A DNA stretch of 64,000 bases, taken from NCBI RefSeq assembly GCF_019645815.1, contig NZ_CP080997.1:4282880-4346879 (forward strand), read 5' to 3'. Origin of the DNA: Mycolicibacter heraklionensis. Lineage in GTDB: Bacteria > Actinomycetota > Actinomycetes > Mycobacteriales > Mycobacteriaceae. Shown here in pieces: positions 1-8,501 of this stretch. A program made the position numbers and the translations under genes. The notes below the pieces were generated by a model. It was given only the letters and a program-made list of their open reading frames with translations. It was not told the DNA's origin and ran no database searches. The first letter of the stretch is position 1. Every line of letters begins with the position of its first letter.

Positions 1-150
1 CCCGGCCTCAGCCAGTGGCGTCATCGCCTCGGTCCGCAGGTCGAAAATCGTTACGCCGCCAGGCCAGTCGACCAAACGCTTGGCCATCGGCGCACCCATG
101 TTTCCCAGACCGATGTAGCCCAGGCGGGGAGCTTCCTCGGACGTGCTCAT
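1..150 (-). CDS. NAD(P)-dependent dehydrogenase, 3-hydroxyisobutyrate dehydrogenase family (N-terminal 50 residues only)
   Basis: The frame reads MSTSEEAPRLGYIGLGNMGA and continues off the left edge, so only the first 50 codons are present. GLGNMG is the Rossmann dinucleotide-binding turn of the 6-phosphogluconate/3-hydroxyisobutyrate dehydrogenase family, followed by PMAKRL and a second strand ending in FDL. The ATG overlaps the TGA of the upstream SDR gene (ATGA), which indicates translational coupling in one minus-strand unit aldA - SDR - this gene. By order and sequence it matches Mtb Rv0770 (from memory). The substrate is unknown; the partners suggest alcohol/aldehyde oxidation. Confidence 0.8.
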   Translation of the reverse strand, partial: MSTSEEAPRLGYIGLGNMGAPMAKRLVDWPGGVTIFDLRTEAMTPLAEAG

Positions 151-899
151 GAGCGGATGATCTGTCCGCCGTCGACGTTGAAGATCTGGCCGGTGATCCA
201 CGACGCCTGGTCTGACAGCAGGAACAGACACATCGGGACGAGATCTTCCGGCGTGCCCATCCGGGCCAACGGCAGCTGCTGCACCATCTGCTTCACGATG
301 GCCTGCGGGGTGGTGGTCCGGTTGGCCTCGGTGTCGATCGGCCCGGGCGCGATCGCATTGATCCGGATGTTGCGCCAGCCCAGTTCGCGGGAGAGCTGCT
401 GGGTCAGACCATTGACCCCGACCTTGGCCAGACCGTAGAAATTTGAGTACACCCATGCCGCGGTGGAGGATTGGTTGACGATCGCGCCACCACCGCGCTT
501 GGTCATGTGCTCGTAAACCGCCCGGGTGCAGATCAGTGCGCCGTCGAGATTCACTCGCATGAACTTCTCGTAGTAGTCCCATGGCACGGTCAGCAGGCCG
601 TCGAGCTTCATCCCACCGAAGATCGCGGCGTTGTTGACCAGGTAGTCGATTCCGCCGAACTCGGCGACGGCCGCATCCGCCATGGCCTGCGCCGACTCGA
701 GGTCTGAGACGTCGACCGGCACCGCGATCGCCTTGCCGCCGTCAGCGACGATCTGGTCGGCGACGGTCTTGGCGCCATCGATGTTGATGTCAGCGACCAC
801 CACCGCGGCGCCGTCGGCGGCCAGAGCCTGGGCGTAGGCCTGCCCGATCCCGCCACCGGAGCCGGTGACGATAGCCACCTTGTCGTCGAATTGACCCAT
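147..899 (-). CDS. Short-chain dehydrogenase/reductase (Rv0769-like)
   Basis: A classical SDR of 250 residues. It has an N-terminal TGSGGGIG cofactor motif, NNAA in strand 4, a catalytic Ser in NQSS, an active-site YGLAK (YxxxK), and a C-terminal ITGQIFNVDGG. I start it at MGQFDDK, where an AAGGAG ribosome site lies about 9 bases upstream; an open frame runs further upstream but only as antisense to aldA. The gap to aldA is 31 bases, and its stop overlaps the next start. Family knowledge predicts NAD(P)-dependent alcohol/ketone oxidoreduction; the actual substrate cannot be read from sequence. It is probably co-transcribed with aldA. Confidence 0.9.
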   Translation of the reverse strand: MGQFDDKVAIVTGSGGGIGQAYAQALAADGAAVVVADINIDGAKTVADQIVADGGKAIAVPVDVSDLESAQAMADAAVAEFGGIDYLVNNAAIFGGMKLDGLLTVPWDYYEKFMRVNLDGALICTRAVYEHMTKRGGGAIVNQSSTAAWVYSNFYGLAKVGVNGLTQQLSRELGWRNIRINAIAPGPIDTEANRTTTPQAIVKQMVQQLPLARMGTPEDLVPMCLFLLSDQASWITGQIFNVDGGQIIRS

Positions 900-930
900 C
901 TGTTTGTTCTCCTTGATCCGGTGATTGTCC

Positions 931-2400
931 TCAGTTGGCTGCTGTCGCAATGGCTTTGATTTCCAGGTACTCCTCGAACCCGGCGATGCCCATCTCGCGG
1001 CCGTTGCCGGACTGCTTGTACCCGCCGAACGGCATATCCGCGGAGTACCAGACTCCGCCGTTGACGTTGACGGTGCCGGCCCGCAGCCGCGCCGCGACCC
1101 CCGCTGCCCGCTCGGGGTCGGCGCCGTAGACGGTGCCGGACAGCCCGTAGGGCGAGTCGTTGGCGATGCGCACCGCGTCGTCGTCGCCGTCATGCGGGAT
1201 CACGGTGAGCACGGGCCCGAAGATCTCCTCGCGGGCCACCCGCGCCTCATTGGTCAGCCCGGAGATCACCGTGGGTTCGATGAAGAAACCGGCGGGCTGG
1301 TCAGCCGGGCGACCACCACCGCACGCGAACTCGCCGCCCTCGGTGATCGCCAGATCCAGGTAGCTCTGTACCCGGTCGCGCTGGCGCGCCGAGATCACCG
1401 GGCCGCAGATGGTGCCGGGCTTGGACGGGTCGCCGGGCTTGATCGAGCCCATGGTGCCCGCGGCGATGGCGACCGCCTCGTCGTAGCGGGCTCGCGGCAC
1501 CACCAGCCGGGTGGTGATCGCGCAGCCCTGCCCGGCGTGCAGGCAGACCGAGAACCCGGCGACCGAGCAGGCCGCGGCCAGGTCGGCGTCGTCGAGCACC
1601 AGGAAGGCGGACTTGCCCCCCAGCTCCAGGAACACCTTCTTGATGGTGGCGGCGGCGTCCGCCATCACGCTGCGGCCGGTGGCGGTCGAGCCGGTGAACG
1701 AAACCAAGTCCACCCGAGGGTCTTTAGCCAGCATGGCGCCCAGCGCATGGTCGGTCGAGGTGACGATGTTGACCACGCCCGGTGGAATGTCGGTGTGTTC
1801 GGCGATCAGCTCGCCGAGCACCGCGGCGACCCATGGGGTGTCGGGTGCGGGCTTGAGCACGACGGTGTTGCCGGCGGCCAGCGCCGGGCCTAGCTTGGCC
1901 AGGTTGATCTGGTGCGGAAAGTTCCACGGGGTGATGGCGCCCACGACGCCCACCGCCTCCCGCACCACCGAGCGCCGAGTGGGAATGCCCATTGGCGAGG
2001 CAAGGCCGAGATCCTGTGTCCACTCGTAGTTTTCGGCGGTGTCCGCGGCGAAACTGAGGTCGTTGATCGGCCCTTCCAACTGCGCCCCGGCGGTCAGCAT
2101 CCGGGGCGCGCCCACGTCGGCGATGGTCAGATCGCGAAGCTCCTCGACATGCTCGCGCATCGCGTCACGCAGCTGACGTACGCAGCGCACCCGCAGTTCG
2201 GTGTTGGTCGACCAGCCGGTCTCATCGAAGGCCCGCCGCGCCGCGCCGATGGCGCGATCCATGTCGGCGGTGTCGGCATTGGCCGCCTCACCGAGCACCT
2301 CTTCGGTGGCCGGGTTGACGGTGGCGAAGCCGCCGGCTCCGCCCGAGGTCAGCTTGCCGTCGATAAGCAGCCGGCTCACGCCGTCGGCCAGTAACGCCAT
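931..2400 (-). CDS. aldA: NAD-dependent aldehyde dehydrogenase AldA
   Basis: A 489-residue protein with the full aldehyde dehydrogenase layout: the PWNFP cofactor segment, VSFTGSTATGR, the general-base region LELGGKSAF, the nucleophile in HAGQGCAITTR, and EEIFGPVLTV near the C terminus. Length and order (next to a divergent TetR gene and cyp123) match Mtb aldA (Rv0768). It would oxidise an aldehyde, plausibly one made by the neighbouring P450 and alcohol dehydrogenases (inference). It is the first gene of the minus-strand unit, and its upstream region carries a palindrome (2454-2465) that is a candidate site for the divergent TetR regulator. Confidence 0.92.
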   Translation of the reverse strand: MALLADGVSRLLIDGKLTSGGAGGFATVNPATEEVLGEAANADTADMDRAIGAARRAFDETGWSTNTELRVRCVRQLRDAMREHVEELRDLTIADVGAPRMLTAGAQLEGPINDLSFAADTAENYEWTQDLGLASPMGIPTRRSVVREAVGVVGAITPWNFPHQINLAKLGPALAAGNTVVLKPAPDTPWVAAVLGELIAEHTDIPPGVVNIVTSTDHALGAMLAKDPRVDLVSFTGSTATGRSVMADAAATIKKVFLELGGKSAFLVLDDADLAAACSVAGFSVCLHAGQGCAITTRLVVPRARYDEAVAIAAGTMGSIKPGDPSKPGTICGPVISARQRDRVQSYLDLAITEGGEFACGGGRPADQPAGFFIEPTVISGLTNEARVAREEIFGPVLTVIPHDGDDDAVRIANDSPYGLSGTVYGADPERAAGVAARLRAGTVNVNGGVWYSADMPFGGYKQSGNGREMGIAGFEEYLEIKAIATAAN

Positions 2401-2453
2401 CAGTCACTCCCAGAGCTTGGTCGCAGTCCCCCGTGAAGAAACACTGCGAAAAT

Positions 2454-2465
2454 GGACACTTGTCC
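2454..2465. promoter_or_regulatory. Candidate TetR operator 1, GGACACTTGTCC
   Basis: A near-perfect 12-base palindrome in the aldA/TetR intergenic region, 54 bases upstream of the aldA start. It shares the form GGACACnTGTCC with a second palindrome at 2577-2588. Paired palindromes next to a divergent TetR gene are the usual arrangement for autoregulation. Binding is inferred, not shown. Confidence 0.5.
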
Positions 2466-2576
2466 GTTATCACCGGCTCGAACCCTAGACCCACAGTCGG
2501 CGCCCCCGCAACCCTCCCAGCCTGAAACCCTTGTTTCCCTGGGGACTTGCCTAACAAATCCACCTTCAGCTACGTT

Positions 2577-2588
2577 GGACACGTGTCC
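2577..2588. promoter_or_regulatory. Candidate TetR operator 2, GGACACGTGTCC
   Basis: A perfect 12-base palindrome (14 bases counting the flanking T and A, 2576-2589), 123 bases centre-to-centre from operator 1. It overlaps the GTG at 2583 that I prefer as the TetR start, so a bound repressor would cover the start of the gene and probably the transcription start if the mRNA is leaderless. Confidence 0.55.
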
Positions 2589-3185
2589 AGCGAATCGGTG
2601 GCGGCAGTCACAGTGACTGATCCGGCCCCACGCAACCGGCGCCAGGAGGAGACCTTCCGCAAGGTGCTGCGTGCCGGCGTCGAGATGCTGCGGGAAACGT
2701 CCTACGCAGACTTGACCGTCCGCGCGGTCGCCGCGCGCGCCAAGGTCGCCCCGGCCACCGCCTACACCTACTTCTCGTCCAAGAACCATCTGATCGCCGA
2801 GGTGTACCTGGACCTGGTGCGCCAGGTCCCGTACTTCACCGACGTCAACGAGCCGATGCCGAGTCGGGTCAACCAGGCACTACGGCACCTTGCACTGGTG
2901 GTCGCCGACGAACCTGAGGTCGCCGCGGCCTGCACGGCGGCGCTGCTCAGCGGCAACAGCGACCCAGCGGTCCGCGCGGTGCGCGATCGGATCGGCGCGG
3001 AGATCCACCGCCGCATCACCTCGGCGTTCGGCCCGGACGCGGAGCCGGAGAAGGTCTCCGCCCTGGAGATGACCTTCTTCGGCGCTCTGGTCAACGCCGG
3101 CAGCGGCGCCTTCACCTACCACCAGATCACCGATCGGCTGGCCTACGTGGTCAGCCTGATCCTCGAATCAGGAGCATCGCGATGA
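2583..3185 (+). CDS. TetR-family transcriptional regulator (Rv0767c-like)
   Basis: A helix-turn-helix near the N terminus (LTVRAVAARAKVAPATAYTY, then FSSK) is followed by an all-helical ligand-binding domain, typical of TetR at about 200 residues. The start is uncertain: TTG at 2547 gives 212 residues, GTG at 2583 gives 200, and GTG at 2613 is also possible. I prefer 2583 because a palindrome overlaps it, although no clear ribosome site precedes it. The stop overlaps the cyp123 start (ATGA), so the regulator heads the P450 unit and probably represses both it and aldA. The ligand is unknown; a sterol or lipid is a guess from neighbours. Confidence 0.85.
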   Translation: MSSESVAAVTVTDPAPRNRRQEETFRKVLRAGVEMLRETSYADLTVRAVAARAKVAPATAYTYFSSKNHLIAEVYLDLVRQVPYFTDVNEPMPSRVNQALRHLALVVADEPEVAAACTAALLSGNSDPAVRAVRDRIGAEIHRRITSAFGPDAEPEKVSALEMTFFGALVNAGSGAFTYHQITDRLAYVVSLILESGASR

Positions 3186-4399
3186 GCCTGCAGACGGCCC
3201 CACCGGTCCTCAACCCGTACGACTACGACTTCCACGAGGACCCGTTCCCGTATTACCGGCGGCTACGCGACGAGGCCCCGGTCTATCACAACGAAGAGCT
3301 CAACTTCTGGGCGATCTCGCGCCACCAGGATGTGCTGCACGGGTTCCGCAACAGCGAAGCGCTGTCCAACCGGGACGGGGTGTCCCTGGACCCGGTCTCC
3401 CGCGGCCCGCATGCCCAGCTGGTGATGTCGTTCCTGGCCATGGATGACCCACAGCATCTGCGGCTTCGCACCCTGGTGTCCAAGGGCTTCACCCCGCGCC
3501 GGATCCGCGAGCTCGAACCGCAGGTGGTGCGGCTGGCGCGCCAGCACCTGGACAACGCGATCCAGCCCGGCGCCGACGGCACCTGCTCGTTCGACTTCAT
3601 CAACGACTTCGCCGGCAAGCTGCCGATGGACGTCATCTCCGAGCTGATGGGCGTGCCGGAGGCCGACCGGGCGCGGATCCGGGAGCTGGCCGACGGGGTG
3701 CTGCACCGCGAGGACGGCGTGACAGATGTCCCACAGTCGGCGATTCAGGCGTCGATGGACCTGATGACCTACTACAACGAGATGATCGCCGGCTTCAAGA
3801 AGAACCCGGCCGACAATCTGACCTCGGCGCTGCTGGAGACCGAGGTCGACGGGGACCGGCTCGGCGACCAGGAGATTCTGGCTTTCTTGTTCCTGATGGT
3901 GATTGCCGGCAACGAAACCACCACCAAGCTGTTGGGCAGTTCCATCTACTGGGGCCACCGCAACCGCGACCAGCTGGCGCCGCTGTACGCCGACCGCTCC
4001 AGGATCCCGCTGTGGGTCGAGGAGACACTGCGCTACGACACCCCCAGCCAGATCCTGGCGCGCACCGTCGCGCAGGACTACACCCTGCATGGCACCACCA
4101 TCCCGGCCGACTCGGTGGTACTGCTGCTGCCCGGTTCCGGAAACCGCGACGAGCGGGTCTTCGATGACCCCGACGCGTTCCAGATCGGACGCGACATCGG
4201 CTCCAAGCTACTCAGTTTCGGCAGCGGCGCCCACTTCTGCCTCGGCGCGCACCTGGCCCGGATGGAGGCCCGGGTGGCGCTCGACGAACTGTTCAGCCGG
4301 ATCAGCGACTACCAGGTCGACGAGGCCAATGCCGTGCGGGTGCATTCATCCAACGTGCGCGGCTTCGCCAACCTCCCGATCACCGTCAAGGAGGCATAA
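3182..4399 (+). CDS. cyp123: Cytochrome P450, CYP123-like
   Basis: A 405-residue bacterial class I P450. It shows the I-helix AGNETTTKLL, the K-helix EETLR (ExxR), and the heme loop FGSGAHFCLGAH with ligand Cys353. It starts with an ATGA overlap on the TetR gene and ends immediately before the next ATG, so it is translationally coupled on both sides. Gene order (TetR, P450, SDR, cyp51, ferredoxin) is that of Mtb Rv0767c-Rv0763c, where this P450 is CYP123. I know of no established substrate; the cyp51 operon suggests a sterol or other lipid. The nearby ferredoxin is the likely electron donor. Confidence 0.88.
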   Translation: MSLQTAPPVLNPYDYDFHEDPFPYYRRLRDEAPVYHNEELNFWAISRHQDVLHGFRNSEALSNRDGVSLDPVSRGPHAQLVMSFLAMDDPQHLRLRTLVSKGFTPRRIRELEPQVVRLARQHLDNAIQPGADGTCSFDFINDFAGKLPMDVISELMGVPEADRARIRELADGVLHREDGVTDVPQSAIQASMDLMTYYNEMIAGFKKNPADNLTSALLETEVDGDRLGDQEILAFLFLMVIAGNETTTKLLGSSIYWGHRNRDQLAPLYADRSRIPLWVEETLRYDTPSQILARTVAQDYTLHGTTIPADSVVLLLPGSGNRDERVFDDPDAFQIGRDIGSKLLSFGSGAHFCLGAHLARMEARVALDELFSRISDYQVDEANAVRVHSSNVRGFANLPITVKEA

Positions 4400-5227
4400 A
4401 TGCCACGTTTTGACCCATCACCGGCCCGGCGGCCCGCCATCGTGGCGGGCGCGTCCTCGGGTATCGGCGCCGCCACCGCAGAAGAGTTGGCGCGCCGCGG
4501 ATTCCCGGTCGCGCTGGGCGCGCGGCGCACCGACCGGCTCACCGACCTGGTCAGCAAGATCCGCGACAACGGCGGCGAAGCGGTGGCATTCAGCCTGGAC
4601 GTGACCGACGCCGACTCCGTCAAATCCTTTGTGGCGCAGAGTATCGACGCGCTGGGCGAGATCGAGTTGCTGGTCTCCGGTGCTGGCGACATGAACCCCG
4701 GACGCATTCACGAGCTGCCCACCGAGGCGTTCAACGATCAGATCCAGGTCCATCTGATCGGCGCCAACCGGCTGGCCACCGCGGTGCTGCCGGACATGGT
4801 CGCCCGCCAGCGCGGGGACGTGATCTTCGTCGGCTCCGATGTGGCGTTGCAGCAGCGCCCGCATATGGGCGCCTACGGCGCGGCCAAAGCCGCGCTGGTC
4901 GCGATGGTGCGCAACCTGCGAATGGAGTTGGAAGGCACCGGGGTACGCGCCTCCATCGTCCACCCCGGTCCGACCCTGACCGAGATGGGCTGGAAGCTGT
5001 CGGCCGAGCAGGTGGGGCCGATGCTGGAGGACTGGGCCAAATGGGGTCAGGCTCGGCACAGCTACTTTCTTCGTCCGCAAGACCTGGCTCGCGCCATCGC
5101 GTTCGTCGCCGAGACTCCGCGCGGCGCACACATCGTCGACATGGAGGTGCAGCCCGAGGCCCCGCTGCGCGACACCGCCTCCGATCGCCAACACCTGCAA
5201 TTGGGTGAGGAAGGAATGCCGTCATGA
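4400..5227 (+). CDS. Short-chain dehydrogenase/reductase (Rv0765c-like)
   Basis: A 275-residue SDR with AGASSGIGAATA at the cofactor site, SGAG in place of the usual NNAG, a catalytic YGAAK, and HPGPTLTEMG after it. The start codon follows the cyp123 stop directly and its own stop overlaps the cyp51 start (ATGA), so three genes are tightly coupled. Placement between two P450s suggests it oxidises or reduces a P450 product, for example a sterol hydroxyl or ketone, but that is inference from position. It equals Mtb Rv0765c in order and type. Confidence 0.88.
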   Translation: MPRFDPSPARRPAIVAGASSGIGAATAEELARRGFPVALGARRTDRLTDLVSKIRDNGGEAVAFSLDVTDADSVKSFVAQSIDALGEIELLVSGAGDMNPGRIHELPTEAFNDQIQVHLIGANRLATAVLPDMVARQRGDVIFVGSDVALQQRPHMGAYGAAKAALVAMVRNLRMELEGTGVRASIVHPGPTLTEMGWKLSAEQVGPMLEDWAKWGQARHSYFLRPQDLARAIAFVAETPRGAHIVDMEVQPEAPLRDTASDRQHLQLGEEGMPS

Positions 5228-6579
5228 GCGTCACGACTGAGGTTCCCCGGGTCTCCGGGGGCGAGGCCGAGCACGGCCACCTCGAGGAGTTCCGCACCGA
5301 CCCGATCGCGTTGATGCAGCGCGTGCGCGACGAGTGCGGCGACGTCGGCTGGTTCGACCTTGCCGGCCGCAAGGTGGTGCTGCTGACCGGCGCCGAAGCC
5401 AACGAGTTCTTCTTCCGATCCTCCGACGACGACCTCGATCAGGCCGCGGCCTACCCGTTCATGACCCCGATCTTCGGCAACGGCGTGGTGTTCGATGCGT
5501 CGCCGGAACGGCGTGCGGAGATGTTGCACAACACCGCCCTTCGCGGCGAGCACATGAAACGGCACGCCAGCACCATCGAGCACGAGGTGCGGCAGATGAT
5601 CGCAGGCTGGGGCGATGAGGGCGAGATCGACCTGTTGGAGTTCTTCGCCGAGCTGACCATCTATACCTCGACGGCCTGCCTGATCGGCAAGAAGTTCCGC
5701 GACGAGCTGGACGGCCGGTTCGCCGCGGCCTACTACGATCTGGAGAACGGCACCGATCCCCTGTGCTACGTGGATCCGTACCTGCCGATCGAGAGCTTCC
5801 GCCGCCGCGACGAGGCCCGCGTCAAGCTGGTCGAACTGGTGCAGGGCATCATGAACGGCCGAATCGCCAACCCGGAGACCGACAAGCGGCGCCGGGACAT
5901 GATCGACGTGATGGTGACGATCCCCGACGAGAACGGCAACCCGCGGTTCTCCGCGGACGAGATCACCGGGATGATCATCTCGCTGATGTTCGCCGGACAT
6001 CACACCAGCTCGGGGACTTCCGCATGGACGCTGATCGAGCTGTTGCGCCATCCGGACGCCCAGGCCGCGGTAATCAAGGAGCTCGACGAGCTCTATGCCG
6101 ACGGCGCCGAGGTGAGTTTCCATGCGCTGCGCCAGATCCCGAATCTGGAGAACGTACTCAAGGAGACGCTGCGACTGCACCCGCCGCTGATCGTCCTGAT
6201 GCGGGTGGCCCAGGACGAGTTCGAGGTCTGCGGCTACCCGATCCACAAGGGCGACATGGTGGCGGCCTCACCGGCGGTCTCCAACCGGATCCCGGAAGAC
6301 TTCCCTGAGCCGAACGCCTTCGTGCCGGAGCGCTACAACGAGCCGCGCGAGGAAGACGTCATCCACCGCTGGACGTGGATCCCGTTCGGCGCCGGCCGGC
6401 ACCGCTGCGTGGGGGCGGCGTTCGCCACCATGCAGATCAAGGCGATCTTCTCGGTTCTGCTGCGCGAGTACGAATTCGAGATGGCCCAGCCACCCGAGAC
6501 CTACCGCAACGACCACTCCAAGATGGTCGTGCAGCTGGCCCGGCCGGCCAAAGTCCGCTACCGCCGACGCAGCAAGTAG
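5224..6579 (+). CDS. cyp51: Sterol 14-alpha-demethylase CYP51
   Basis: A 451-residue P450, the same length as Mtb CYP51. Diagnostic segments are the B'-helix region AAYPFMTPIFGNGVVFDA, the I-helix FAGHHTSSGTSAW, the ExxR KETLRLHPP, and the heme loop FGAGRHRCVGAAFA with Cys395. CYP51 removes the 14-alpha-methyl of sterols such as lanosterol or obtusifoliol; mycobacteria do not make sterols de novo by the usual route, so its native substrate there is unsettled. The ferredoxin gene begins 11 bases downstream, as in Mtb, and is its known-type redox partner. Confidence 0.96.
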   Translation: MSVTTEVPRVSGGEAEHGHLEEFRTDPIALMQRVRDECGDVGWFDLAGRKVVLLTGAEANEFFFRSSDDDLDQAAAYPFMTPIFGNGVVFDASPERRAEMLHNTALRGEHMKRHASTIEHEVRQMIAGWGDEGEIDLLEFFAELTIYTSTACLIGKKFRDELDGRFAAAYYDLENGTDPLCYVDPYLPIESFRRRDEARVKLVELVQGIMNGRIANPETDKRRRDMIDVMVTIPDENGNPRFSADEITGMIISLMFAGHHTSSGTSAWTLIELLRHPDAQAAVIKELDELYADGAEVSFHALRQIPNLENVLKETLRLHPPLIVLMRVAQDEFEVCGYPIHKGDMVAASPAVSNRIPEDFPEPNAFVPERYNEPREEDVIHRWTWIPFGAGRHRCVGAAFATMQIKAIFSVLLREYEFEMAQPPETYRNDHSKMVVQLARPAKVRYRRRSK

Positions 6580-6590
6580 GGAATCGGCAA

Positions 6591-6800
6591 ATGGGTAGCT
6601 ACAGGGTGAAGGTGGACCTGGACCTGTGCCAGGGCCACGCCATGTGTGAGCTGGAGGCACCCGATTACTTCCAGGTGCCCAAGCACGGCAAGGTCGAGAT
6701 CCTCGACTCCGAGCCGCCCGACTCCGACCGCCGCCAGATCGAGTTGGCGGTGCGGTCCTGCCCGACCCGAGCTCTGTCCATCGAAGAGAAACAGGATTGA
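6591..6800 (+). CDS. [3Fe-4S] ferredoxin of the cyp51 operon (Rv0763c-like)
   Basis: A 69-residue ferredoxin. Cluster ligands are visible as Cys13-xx-His16-xx-Cys19 and Cys57-Pro58; the His in place of a second Cys is typical of actinobacterial single-cluster [3Fe-4S] ferredoxins that feed P450s. The ATG lies 11 bases after the cyp51 stop and the next gene starts 3 bases after its stop. It probably donates electrons to CYP51 and possibly to the CYP123- and CYP125-type enzymes of the same unit; the reductase is not encoded here. Confidence 0.93.
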   Translation: MGSYRVKVDLDLCQGHAMCELEAPDYFQVPKHGKVEILDSEPPDSDRRQIELAVRSCPTRALSIEEKQD

Positions 6801-6803
6801 ACC

Positions 6804-7349
6804 ATGCCCTCTTTTCCCCGCGAACAACTCGAAGAATGGGTCGAGCGCTGGCTGCAGGCCAATCGCGACGCCGAAGCGGCCGGCGACTGGCGGCCACTGG
6901 CTGACTTCTACGCCGACGACGCCACCTACGGCTGGAATATCGGCCCCAAAGAGGACGTCATGTGCGTCGGGATCGACGAGATCCGCGACATCGCCCTGGG
7001 ACTGGAGATGGAGGGGCTGGACAACTGGCAGTACCCGTACCAAAAGGTGCTCATCGACGACAAGCAGGGGGAGATCGTCGGCTTCTGGAAGCAGGTCGCG
7101 ACCGACGCCGACGGTGCCCAGTCGGAGATCTACGGCATCGGCGGCAGCTGGTTTCGACTGAACGCCGAGGCCAAGATCGAGTGGCAGCGTGACTTCTTCG
7201 ACTTCGGTCACGTCCAGAAGCTCTACCTGGATCTGATGACCGCCGGCAAGCTCTCCAGCGGAATGCAGAAGCGCATCGAGCGCAGCCTGGCCGGCGAGAA
7301 GCTCCCCGGCTACTACCCGCTGGGCAAGTCTCCGGTTCCCCTCTGGTAG
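6804..7349 (+). CDS. NTF2-like protein of unknown function (Rv0762c-like)
   Basis: A 181-residue protein identical in length to Mtb Rv0762c as I recall it. The N-terminal helix followed by LADFYADDATYGWNIG, then alternating strands, fits the NTF2/SnoaL cone fold, which often binds small hydrophobic ligands (ketosteroid isomerase, limonene epoxide hydrolase). No catalytic assignment is made. It is tightly spaced in the cyp51 operon, 3 bases after the ferredoxin, so a role on a sterol or P450 product is reasonable but unproven. No signal peptide or membrane segment is seen. Confidence 0.85.
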   Translation: MPSFPREQLEEWVERWLQANRDAEAAGDWRPLADFYADDATYGWNIGPKEDVMCVGIDEIRDIALGLEMEGLDNWQYPYQKVLIDDKQGEIVGFWKQVATDADGAQSEIYGIGGSWFRLNAEAKIEWQRDFFDFGHVQKLYLDLMTAGKLSSGMQKRIERSLAGEKLPGYYPLGKSPVPLW

Positions 7350-7375
7350 AACACAACTCACTTCCAGGAGAACTC

Positions 7376-8458
7376 GTGGCCATACGCGTCGCCCTGATCG
7401 GCACCGGCAATGCCGGGCGCATCGCCCTGCGCGGGCTGATCACCAATCCCGCCTATGAGCTCACCGGCGTGTGGGTCTCGACAGCAGCCAAGGTGGGCCA
7501 AGATGCCGGCGAGCTCGCCGGTCTCGACGTCCACACCGGCATCGCCGCCACCGACGACTTCGAGGCGATCATCGCCGCCTTGCCCGAGGCCGCGGTCTAC
7601 TGCGCGATGGGCGACACCCGGCTGCCCAACGCGCTCAAGGACGTCTGCCGACTGTTGGCCGCCGGCATCAACGTTATTGGGACCGCCCCGGGCGTGTTGC
7701 AATATCCCTGGGGCGTCATCCCGGACAAGTTCATCGCGCCTATCGAAGACGCGGCCCGACAGGGTAATTCGACGGTCTATGTCAACGGTGTCGATCCCGG
7801 CTTCGTGACTGATCTGGTGCCGCTGGCATTCGCCAGCACCTGCGAGCGCATCGAGCAGATCCGCTGCCTGGAGATCGCCGACTACGCGACCTACGACGGG
7901 GCCGAGGTCATGTTCGACGTGATGGGCTTCGGTAATTCCCTCGACGAGGTGCCGATGCTGTTGCAGCCCGGCATCTTGAGCATCGCGTGGGGTGCGACGA
8001 TCCGCGAGCTGGCCGCCGGCCTGGGGGTGACGTTGGATGCCATCACCGACGCCAGCGAACGCGAACCCGCCCCGGAGGCCTTCGATATCGCCGCCGGACA
8101 TATCCCCCAGGGCGGTGTCGCCGCACTCAAATTCGAGATCAACGGCATCGTCGACGGCAAGCCGCTGATCGTGGTCGAGCACGTCACCCGGCTGCGCAGC
8201 GACCTGCGGCCGGACTGGGCGCAGCCGGCACAGCCGGGTGGCTCCTATCGGCTGGAGATCACCGGCGAACCGTCCTACGCCGTCGATATCTGCCCGACCA
8301 GCCGGCACGGTGATCACAACTACGCCGCGATCGCCGTTGGTGTGGGCCGTGTCGTCAACGCGATTCCTGCCGTGGTCGCAGCACCGGCGGGCATCGTCAC
8401 GACCCTCGATCTGCCGTTGGTCGGCGCGCCTGCCGTCATCGCGGGAACCGGCGACTGA
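7376..8458 (+). CDS. DapB-like NAD(P)-binding oxidoreductase
   Basis: A 360-residue protein starting at GTG with an AGGAG site 6 bases upstream. The N terminus (VALIGTGNAGRIALRGL) is a Rossmann fold of the dihydrodipicolinate-reductase type, and the rest resembles the 2,4-diaminopentanoate dehydrogenase-like members of that superfamily. It is not the lysine-pathway DapB, being about 110 residues longer and in a steroid-like context. It is the first of three genes that separate the NTF2-like gene from adhB, which are adjacent or nearly so in Mtb. Substrate unknown. Confidence 0.8.
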   Translation: MAIRVALIGTGNAGRIALRGLITNPAYELTGVWVSTAAKVGQDAGELAGLDVHTGIAATDDFEAIIAALPEAAVYCAMGDTRLPNALKDVCRLLAAGINVIGTAPGVLQYPWGVIPDKFIAPIEDAARQGNSTVYVNGVDPGFVTDLVPLAFASTCERIEQIRCLEIADYATYDGAEVMFDVMGFGNSLDEVPMLLQPGILSIAWGATIRELAAGLGVTLDAITDASEREPAPEAFDIAAGHIPQGGVAALKFEINGIVDGKPLIVVEHVTRLRSDLRPDWAQPAQPGGSYRLEITGEPSYAVDICPTSRHGDHNYAAIAVGVGRVVNAIPAVVAAPAGIVTTLDLPLVGAPAVIAGTGD

Positions 8459-8501
8459 GGCACCGAAGACAACCACCATTGGACTGAAAGGCGGAATGCG
8501 G

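Noticed and set aside
931..1893. Long plus-strand frame antisense to aldA
   Set aside because: aldA has every aldehyde dehydrogenase motif in the other strand; the frame is a high-G+C shadow rich in Arg, Gly, His.
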